Below, piece after piece: positions 58,999 through 64,000 of a DNA stretch of 64,000 bases. This DNA comes from Mariluticola halotolerans (lineage in GTDB: Bacteria; Pseudomonadota; Alphaproteobacteria; Rhizobiales; Devosiaceae): the NCBI RefSeq assembly GCF_021611515.1, contig NZ_CP090960.1, positions 3,082,001 through 3,146,000 on the forward strand, given 5' to 3'. A program made the translations under genes and the position numbers. Every line of letters starts with the position of its first letter. Positions within the stretch are counted from its first letter, which is position 1. The notes beneath the pieces are model-generated. The model did no database searches. It was not told where the DNA came from and saw only the letters and a list, made by a program, of their open reading frames with translations.

Positions 58999-59817
58999 GT
59001 GAAAGACAGAAGTGCCAAATCTCCCATTGCCCTGACAATTGCCGGTTCTGACAGCGGCGGCGGGGCGGGCATTCAGGCAGACCTCAAAACTTTCAGTGCC
59101 CATGCGGTGTTCGGTGCCAGTGTGATCACGGCCATTACCGCGCAAAACACGCGTGCCGTTACGGCTGTGCACGAGGTGCCTGCGGCTATCGTTGAGGCAC
59201 AGCTTTTGGCGGTCCTCGATGATCTCGAGGTGGGCGCGATCAAGATTGGCATGCTGTTTTCGCCAGCGATTATCCACGCTGTTGCGCACTGCCTTGAAGC
59301 CACCTCTATCCCCGTCGTGCTTGACCCCGTGATGATTGCGAAATCGGGGGACACGCTGTTGCAAGCCGATGCGGTGGCCGCGATCACGGCGGCGCTGTTT
59401 GCCCAAACGGAGATTCTCACCCCGAACCTGCCGGAAGCGGGGCGTTTGCTGGGGGCTGACCCGGCAACGCACCCTGATGAAATGATTGAACAGGCGGCAG
59501 CGCTTTTGGCGTTGGGGCCGAAGGCGGTGTTGCTGAAAGGGGGGCACGGGATTGGGCCGGTTTGTACCGACCTGTTGCTCTGCCGCGATCAGGCGCCGAT
59601 CTGGCTTGAGGCTGAACGGCGGGATACCAAAAACACGCACGGTACCGGCTGCACCTATTCTGCAGCGATTGCTGCGGGCCTCGCAAAGGGCCTGTCCTTG
59701 GCGCAGGCCGTGCGGGAGGCGCACGCGTATTTGCAAGCGGCGATTGCAGCGGCGGATCAACTTCATGTCGGGTCCGGGCATGGGCCGGTACATCATTTCC
59801 ATGCGGTTTGGCGCTGA
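58999..59817 (+). CDS. thiD: Hydroxymethylpyrimidine (phosphate) kinase ThiD
   Basis: A 272-residue ribokinase-fold enzyme that phosphorylates HMP and HMP-P to the diphosphate needed by thiamine phosphate synthase. Marks are IALTIAGSDSGGGAGIQADL, TAITAQNTRAV with the pyrimidine-binding residues, VLDPVMIAKSGDTLL and the anion-hole GTGCTYSAAIAAGLAKG with its catalytic Cys. The GTG at 58999 follows GAGGA by 5 nt and is preferred over the ATG at 58987, which has no ribosome site. It is the first gene under the TPP riboswitch and overlaps nothing; the thiO gene begins 2 nt after its stop. Confidence 0.94.
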   Translation: MKDRSAKSPIALTIAGSDSGGGAGIQADLKTFSAHAVFGASVITAITAQNTRAVTAVHEVPAAIVEAQLLAVLDDLEVGAIKIGMLFSPAIIHAVAHCLEATSIPVVLDPVMIAKSGDTLLQADAVAAITAALFAQTEILTPNLPEAGRLLGADPATHPDEMIEQAAALLALGPKAVLLKGGHGIGPVCTDLLLCRDQAPIWLEAERRDTKNTHGTGCTYSAAIAAGLAKGLSLAQAVREAHAYLQAAIAAADQLHVGSGHGPVHHFHAVWR

Positions 59818-59818
59818 T

Positions 59819-60814
59819 ATGGCAGAGGTCACGATCATCGGGGCCGGTGTGGCCGGACTTTGTGTTGCGCGCGTGCTTGCTGATCGCGGTGTCCGCCTGC
59901 GCGTGATTGAGCGCGGCGACGGCATTGGGCCGCATGCCTGTTCATGGTGGGCGGGCGGTATGCTGGCCCCTTTTTGCGAAGGTGAGAGCGCCGAGGAGCC
60001 GGTGGTCCGTCTGGGGCAGGAAGCTGCGGGATGGTGGAACCGGCACACCGGCGCGGTTACCCAGGCCGGGTCTCTCGTCGTAGCGCACGGGCGCGACCGG
60101 GCTGATTTGCGCCGCTTCGCGCGGCGGACTTCTCACTTCAGCGGAGCGGGGAATGCTGAAATCGCGGCATTGGAGCCGGACCTTGCGGCGCGCTTCTCGG
60201 ATGGACTTTTCTTTGCCGATGAAGCGCATTTAACGCCGCGTCTGGCGTTGCAGACGCTGCGGGAAAATCTTTTGCGGGACGGGGTGGCTTTTTCGGTTGA
60301 GACGGCGGATCCGGCTGCGCTGGCAGTCGACGGGGTGGTCGTCGATTGCCGCGGATTTGCGGCGCGTGACAGGCTTTCAAACCTGCGCGGTGTCAAAGGC
60401 GAAACGGTGGTTTTGCGTTGCCCCGATGTTTCCTTGTCGCGCCCCGTCCGCCTGCTGCATCCCCGCATGCCGCTTTATGTGGTGCCGCGTGGGAATGGGG
60501 TGTTCATGCTGGGGGCGACGATGATTGAAAGCGATGCGCGCAAGCATGCCTCGGCGCGGTCCTTGCTCGAATTGCTTAGTGCCGCCTATGCGTTGCACCC
60601 GGCCTTTGGTGAGGCGGAAGTGCTGGAAATCGGTGTCGATGCACGCCCTGCATTTTCCGACAACATGCCCCGCATCGGGCGGCAGGGAAACCTGCTGCAT
60701 CTCAATGGCCTTTACCGGCACGGGTTTCTGCTGGCACCGGCCATGGCGCGCATGATGGCCGACCTGATCCTTGATGATGTCAAACCGGAGTTGTTCGATG
60801 AACATAACGCTTAA
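59819..60814 (+). CDS. thiO: Glycine oxidase ThiO
   Basis: A 331-residue FAD enzyme of the DAO family that turns glycine into the imine used by ThiG to build the thiazole. The dinucleotide motif VTIIGAGVAGLCVARVLADRG opens the protein, CSWWAGGMLAPF is the ThiO-type substrate-side loop, and LNGLYRHGFLLAPAMARMMA near the C terminus closes the FAD site. The ATG at 59819 starts the FAD motif; ATG 59801 would add six residues, and the much longer open frame upstream runs through thiD. Using ThiO rather than ThiH marks an oxygen-dependent, aerobic route. Confidence 0.93.
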   Translation: MAEVTIIGAGVAGLCVARVLADRGVRLRVIERGDGIGPHACSWWAGGMLAPFCEGESAEEPVVRLGQEAAGWWNRHTGAVTQAGSLVVAHGRDRADLRRFARRTSHFSGAGNAEIAALEPDLAARFSDGLFFADEAHLTPRLALQTLRENLLRDGVAFSVETADPAALAVDGVVVDCRGFAARDRLSNLRGVKGETVVLRCPDVSLSRPVRLLHPRMPLYVVPRGNGVFMLGATMIESDARKHASARSLLELLSAAYALHPAFGEAEVLEIGVDARPAFSDNMPRIGRQGNLLHLNGLYRHGFLLAPAMARMMADLILDDVKPELFDEHNA

Positions 60815-60995
60815 CGGTGCTGCTTGCGAAACGGCTGCGACAGATCTCGCCGCCGCTTTGGTTGAACTGGGGTTTGCCGACGCTGTCGTTGCCACCGCTG
60901 TCAACGGGGCTTTCGTGCCGGCTGCGGCGCGGGGCGATTTCCAGCTTAATTCTGGCGACCAGATTGAAGTTCTCGCTCCAATGCAGGGAGGTTAG
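60798..60995 (+). CDS. thiS: Sulfur carrier protein ThiS
   Basis: A 65-residue ubiquitin-like sulfur carrier. It ends in the required Gly-Gly (LAPMQGG), which ThiF adenylates and which then carries a thiocarboxylate to Thi[32 protein letters not shown] are typical. The ATG at 60798 lies inside the end of thiO (17-nt overlap), and the open frame above it is not part of the protein. It precedes thiG by 2 nt. Confidence 0.95.
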   Translation: MNITLNGAACETAATDLAAALVELGFADAVVATAVNGAFVPAAARGDFQLNSGDQIEVLAPMQGG

Positions 60996-60997
60996 CC

Positions 60998-61768
60998 ATG
61001 CGTCCCTTTTATGGCACCCAATTGGCCAATGGCCTGATGCTGGGCACGGCGCAATACCCATCCCCATCCATTCTCGCTGATGCGTTCCGCCGCAGCGGGG
61101 CCGGGGTGGCGACCGTTTCGTTGCGCCGCGAGAGTGGGCGCGAACGGGCGGGTCAGGATTTCTGGGCGCTGATCCGAGATCTTGGTGTGCCGGTATTACC
61201 GAATACGGCGGGGTGTCACAGCGTTAAAGAAGCGGTGACGACGGCGCATATGGCGCGTGAACTGTTTGGCACAAAATGGATCAAGCTGGAGGTGATCGGC
61301 GAGGAAGATACGCTTCAGCCGGATGTGTTCGGTCTGGTGGAAGCGGCGCGGATTCTCGCTGAAGACGGGTTTGAGGTGTTTCCCTATACCACCGAGGATC
61401 TGGTGGTGGCCGACCGGCTTTTGCAAGCAGGGTGTGAGGTGTTGATGCCCTGGGGCGCACCGATCGGTTCGGGCATGGGGCTTAACAATCTTTTTGGGCT
61501 GCGCGCCATGCGGGCGCATTTTCCGGATGTGCCGCTGGTGATCGATGCGGGCATTGGCCTGCCTTCGCAGGCTGCCCGGGCGATGGAACTGGGCTTTGAT
61601 GCTGTGCTGTTGAACACGGCGGTGGCCAAGGCGGGTGATCCCGCAGCGATGGCCGAGGCTTTCGCAATAGCGATCCGGGCCGGGCAGATGGCGGCAGAGG
61701 CTGATCCAATGGAGCCGCGCGACATGGCGGTGCCCTCGACACCCCTCATCGGGAAGGCATTTCTTTGA
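60998..61768 (+). CDS. thiG: Thiazole synthase ThiG
   Basis: A 256-residue TIM-barrel synthase that joins deoxyxylulose phosphate, the glycine imine and ThiS-borne sulfur into the thiazole phosphate. [13 protein letters not shown], the lysine for the imine with substrate in [32 protein letters not shown] and [19 protein letters not shown] are all diagnostic. GGGAGG lies 5 nt before the start. Most ThiG proteins have GTGKY in the second motif region; this one reads GTAQYPS, a common variant. Its stop overlaps the thiE start. Confidence 0.96.
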   Translation: MRPFYGTQLANGLMLGTAQYPSPSILADAFRRSGAGVATVSLRRESGRERAGQDFWALIRDLGVPVLPNTAGCHSVKEAVTTAHMARELFGTKWIKLEVIGEEDTLQPDVFGLVEAARILAEDGFEVFPYTTEDLVVADRLLQAGCEVLMPWGAPIGSGMGLNNLFGLRAMRAHFPDVPLVIDAGIGLPSQAARAMELGFDAVLLNTAVAKAGDPAAMAEAFAIAIRAGQMAAEADPMEPRDMAVPSTPLIGKAFL

Positions 61769-62373
61769 TGAAGCTTGATCCATTTTACCCGATTTTTGAC
61801 AGTACCGACTGGCTGAAGCGGCTTTTGCCGCTGGGCATCAAGCTTGTGCAATTGCGTATCAAGGATGCCGATCCAGCAGTCTTGCAGCGCGAAATCCGCC
61901 TGGCGCGTGACCTGTGCGCGGCGTCAGATTGCACCCTGGTGGTGAATGATTACTGGGAAATGGCGATAGATGCCGGATGTGATTTTGTGCATCTGGGGCA
62001 GGAAGATCTCGATACGGCTGACATTGCTGCGATCCGTCGGGCCGATATCCGTCTGGGGCTAAGCACCCATGATCATGCTGAACTGGACCGGGCGCTGTCG
62101 TTCGCCCCCGATTATATTGCGCTTGGTCCGGTTTACCCCACCATTCTCAAGAAGATGAAATGGCACCAGCAGGGGCTGGAAAAGCTGACGGAATGGAAGG
62201 GACTAATCGGCGGCATACCGCTTGTCGCCATCGGGGGCATGCGCGTTGACCGGGCAGAAGGTGCCTTTGCGGCGGGGGCGGATATTGTTTCGGTTGTCAC
62301 CGATATCACCCTTAATTCTGACCCTGAGACGCAGGTGAAACGCTGGCGCGATGTGACGAGGCCTGTCCAATGA
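61768..62373 (+). CDS. thiE: Thiamine phosphate synthase ThiE, variant motif
   Basis: A 201-residue TIM-barrel enzyme that couples HMP diphosphate with thiazole phosphate. VQLRIKD (residues 27-33), VNDYWEMA, FVHLGQEDL and GLSTHDHAELDRA match the family. The diphosphate-binding loop, normally GPxxxTxTK, reads GPVYPTILKKMKWHQQG, so the second Thr is Leu (about residue 127) while Lys follows. The first conserved NDR is NDY. Such variants occur in alphaproteobacterial thi operons as far as I recall. The ATG at 61768 overlaps the thiG stop, and the stop overlaps thiF. Confidence 0.9.
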   Translation: MKLDPFYPIFDSTDWLKRLLPLGIKLVQLRIKDADPAVLQREIRLARDLCAASDCTLVVNDYWEMAIDAGCDFVHLGQEDLDTADIAAIRRADIRLGLSTHDHAELDRALSFAPDYIALGPVYPTILKKMKWHQQGLEKLTEWKGLIGGIPLVAIGGMRVDRAEGAFAAGADIVSVVTDITLNSDPETQVKRWRDVTRPVQ

Positions 62374-63356
62374 GCCGCTATCTGCGTCAGGAGATATTGC
62401 CGCAAGTCGGCGTTGCGGGGCAGGCGCGGCTTGGTGCGGCCCATGTGCTTGTGGTCGGTGCCGGTGGTCTGGGTTGCCCGGCGCTGCAATATCTTGTGGC
62501 GGCGGGTGTGGGCCGGGTGCGCCTTGTCGATGGTGACACGGTTGCAGTGTCGAACCTGCACCGGCAAACGCTCTATCGTGAAAACCAGACCGGGATGCTG
62601 AAGGTGGCGGCGGCTACGCAAAACCTGCAGGCGCTGAACAGCGATTGTATTATCAGCCCGGTTGCCAGTCCGCTGACGCCGGCCAATGTCGACGAACTGC
62701 TTGTCGGTGTCGATATCGTTCTCGATTGTGCGGACAGTTTTGCCGCCAGCTATATCCTTTCGGATGCGTGCTGTGCCAAAGGCCTGCCGCTGATTTCGGC
62801 GTCAGCCTTGGGTTTGAGCGGTTATGCCGCCGGGTTTTGCGGCGGCGGGCCCTCTTTGCGGGCGGTTTTTCCCGATCTGCCGGCACGGGCGGCCACGTGC
62901 GCGAGTGCCGGCATTCTGGGGCCCGTGGTGGGCATGATGGGGGTGATGCAGGCCCAAATGGCGCTTGGCCAAATACTCGAACTTTCGCCATCGCCCCTGG
63001 GGCAGATGGTGACATTCGACCTGGCCACTTACCGGTTGGGTGGCTTCCGGTTTGACGGGGCGCCTGAGCCGAAAGCTGAAGGTTTGGCCTTCATTGCACC
63101 CGAAACAATCGCGCCGGGTGATTTCGTTGTGGAGCTGCGCGCGACCGACGAAGCTCCAGTATCGGTGACCCCGAATGCGCTTCGCGCCAGCGTTGACCAG
63201 TTTACCCCCGATGGCCCGAGACCATTACCCGGTCAGCGGGCGGTTTTGTGTTGCCGCTCCGGCCTTCGGTCGTGGCAGGCAGCGCGCCGGCTTCAAGCCT
63301 ACTGGCCCGGGGAAATAGTTCTTATTGCACTGGGCGATACGCCCCCAACGACCTGA
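62370..63356 (+). CDS. thiF: ThiS adenylyltransferase ThiF/MoeB-type with small rhodanese-like tail
   Basis: A 328-residue E1-like enzyme that adenylates ThiS. The ATP site is VVGAGGLGCPALQYLVAAGVG (residues 28-48), DGDTVAVSNLHRQTLYR and LDCADSF; a Cys precedes GILGPVVGMMG (C177). The two Cys pairs that bind a structural zinc in MoeB and ThiF are both missing: the first site reads PSLRAVF (161-167) where CYRC is usual, and no CxxC follows. The last 60 residues carry AVLCCRSGLRSWQAARRLQ, a rhodanese active-site loop, so the protein may pass sulfur to ThiS itself, as Uba4/MOCS3 does with a full-length domain. Last thiamine-ring gene before the importer. Confidence 0.88.
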   Translation: MSRYLRQEILPQVGVAGQARLGAAHVLVVGAGGLGCPALQYLVAAGVGRVRLVDGDTVAVSNLHRQTLYRENQTGMLKVAAATQNLQALNSDCIISPVASPLTPANVDELLVGVDIVLDCADSFAASYILSDACCAKGLPLISASALGLSGYAAGFCGGGPSLRAVFPDLPARAATCASAGILGPVVGMMGVMQAQMALGQILELSPSPLGQMVTFDLATYRLGGFRFDGAPEPKAEGLAFIAPETIAPGDFVVELRATDEAPVSVTPNALRASVDQFTPDGPRPLPGQRAVLCCRSGLRSWQAARRLQAYWPGEIVLIALGDTPPTT

Positions 63357-63367
63357 GAGGTTTTTTC

Positions 63368-64000
63368 ATGAAAGTTCTGCTGTTTTTCGTTGCGCTTCTA
63401 TATGCAACCCCGGTGTTTGCTGCCGACAAGATGACGCTTTTGCTCGACTGGTTCGTCAATCCGGACCACGGGCCGATCATTGTCGCGCAAGAGAAAGGGT
63501 ATTTTGCAGAGCAGGGGCTCGAAGTTAAAATCATTGCGCCCGCCGATCCATCCGATCCGCCGAAAATGGTGGCTGCGGGCAAGGGCGATCTGGCCATTTC
63601 CTATCAACCGCAACTGCATTTGCTGCGTCATGAAGGCCTGCCCTTGCGGCGCGTGGGGACACTGATAGCGACCCCGCTGAACTGCCTGCTGGTGCTGGAG
63701 GATGGACCTATCCAGTCTCCAGCCGACCTTAAGGGCAAAAAAATTGGCTATTCGGTTGGTGGTGTTGAAGAGGCGGTGTTGAACACCATTCTGGATGGTC
63801 ACGGACTGACGCTGGCCGATGTCGAGCTGGTGAATGTGAACTTCTCGCTGTCGCCCGCGCTGATGTCCGGTCAGGTGGATGCGGTGATTGGTGCCTACCG
63901 TAATTTTGAATTGAACCAGATGGATATCGAGGGGGTGCCGGGGCGCTGCTTTTATGTTGAGGAAGCCGGGGTGCCCACATATGACGAGCTGATCTATGTC
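63368..64000 (+). CDS. thiY: ThiY-like pyrimidine-precursor binding protein (5' part only)
   Basis: The first 211 residues of a periplasmic NMT1/THI5-like receptor; the gene leaves the window. A short signal (MKVLLFFVALLYATPVFA) precedes LLLDWFVNPDHGPIIVAQEKGYF, the standard start of ThiY/NMT1 proteins, and then GKGDLAISYQPQL and SADLKGKKIGYSVGG-like sequence. In the ThiXYZ importer ThiY binds N-formyl-aminomethyl pyrimidine, a breakdown product of thiamine. GAGAGG precedes the ATG, 11 bp after thiF. ThiX and ThiZ homologues are expected outside the window. The ligand is inferred from context. Confidence 0.88.
   Translation, partial: MKVLLFFVALLYATPVFAADKMTLLLDWFVNPDHGPIIVAQEKGYFAEQGLEVKIIAPADPSDPPKMVAAGKGDLAISYQPQLHLLRHEGLPLRRVGTLIATPLNCLLVLEDGPIQSPADLKGKKIGYSVGGVEEAVLNTILDGHGLTLADVELVNVNFSLSPALMSGQVDAVIGAYRNFELNQMDIEGVPGRCFYVEEAGVPTYDELIYV

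Noticed and set aside
59552-59818. Extended start for thiO
   Set aside because: The extra codons are thiD read in another frame; the FAD motif begins at the ATG at 59819.
1-64000. Mobile elements, integrases, tRNA or rRNA genes, CRISPR arrays, phage or toxin-antitoxin genes
   Set aside because: Read through both strands; every long conserved frame is accounted for by metabolic, transport or regulatory genes, and no spaced repeat array or tRNA-like cloverleaf was noticed.

Overview
The window reads as chromosomal DNA of a metabolically versatile alphaproteobacterium, probably Hyphomicrobiales or Rhodobacterales. This rests on moderately high GC judged by eye, dense operons with ATGA overlaps, a thiDOSGEF order behind a TPP riboswitch, and many TRAP, TTT and ABC solute importers next to CoA-transferases. 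I see no tRNA, rRNA, insertion sequence, phage gene or CRISPR array. Almost all of it is a row of catabolic modules, each with its own importer and usually its own regulator. Eight importers, a BCCT carrier and the start of a thiamine-precursor importer fall within 64 kb.

Layout. 1-2547: end of a MalFG-type sugar ABC permease pair facing a MalK/UgpC-type ATPase. 2705-14095: an acyl-CoA module. Its minus-strand operon holds two 2-hydroxyacyl-CoA dehydratase-like subunits, three family III CoA-transferases, a DctPQM TRAP importer and a crotonase. A divergent MarR regulator and a fourth CoA-transferase follow, and two matching operators (12242-12263 and 12870-12891) join the parts into one probable regulon. 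14218-15992: an SDR with a divergent AraC regulator. 16028-23481: a ribose-type ABC importer plus an SMP-30 lactonase, divergent from a soluble two-component system, with twin palindromes between them. 23506-36985: a beta-oxidation-like trio (MaoC hydratase, thiolase, SDR), a fused TRAP importer, a LysR regulator, an amidohydrolase with a CoA-transferase, and a TctCAB importer with its own LysR. 37047-45544: a sugar oxidation module (mutarotase, zinc dehydrogenase, ABC importer, galactonate-dehydratase-like enolase, SDR, GntR regulator). 45659-56753: a LacI-controlled locus for an acidic oligosaccharide (heparinase-like lyase, MalFGK-type importer, GH88, YesL-like protein, DUF2264 protein). 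56962-58590: a BCCT carrier. 58845-64000: a TPP riboswitch, then thiD, thiO, thiS, thiG, thiE, thiF and a ThiY-like binding protein that runs off the window.

How it works together. The importers bring in carboxylic acids (TRAP, TTT) and sugars or oligosaccharides (ABC). The first acid module would activate its substrate by CoA transfer and process it as a thioester. The sugar modules oxidise and dehydrate sugars, or cleave imported uronate-containing oligosaccharides in the cytoplasm. The thiamine operon carries thiazole synthesis and pyrimidine kinase but no thiC in view, and it ends in a pyrimidine-salvage importer.

The best candidate for something undescribed is 2705-14095. Both dehydratase-like subunits appear to lack every cysteine that binds the family's [4Fe-4S] clusters, the middle CoA-transferase has Gln where the catalytic Asp should be, and the crotonase lacks one of its two catalytic Glu. 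The operon therefore probably does not run the textbook radical dehydration its family names suggest. All functions are inferred by reading sequence, without database searches.
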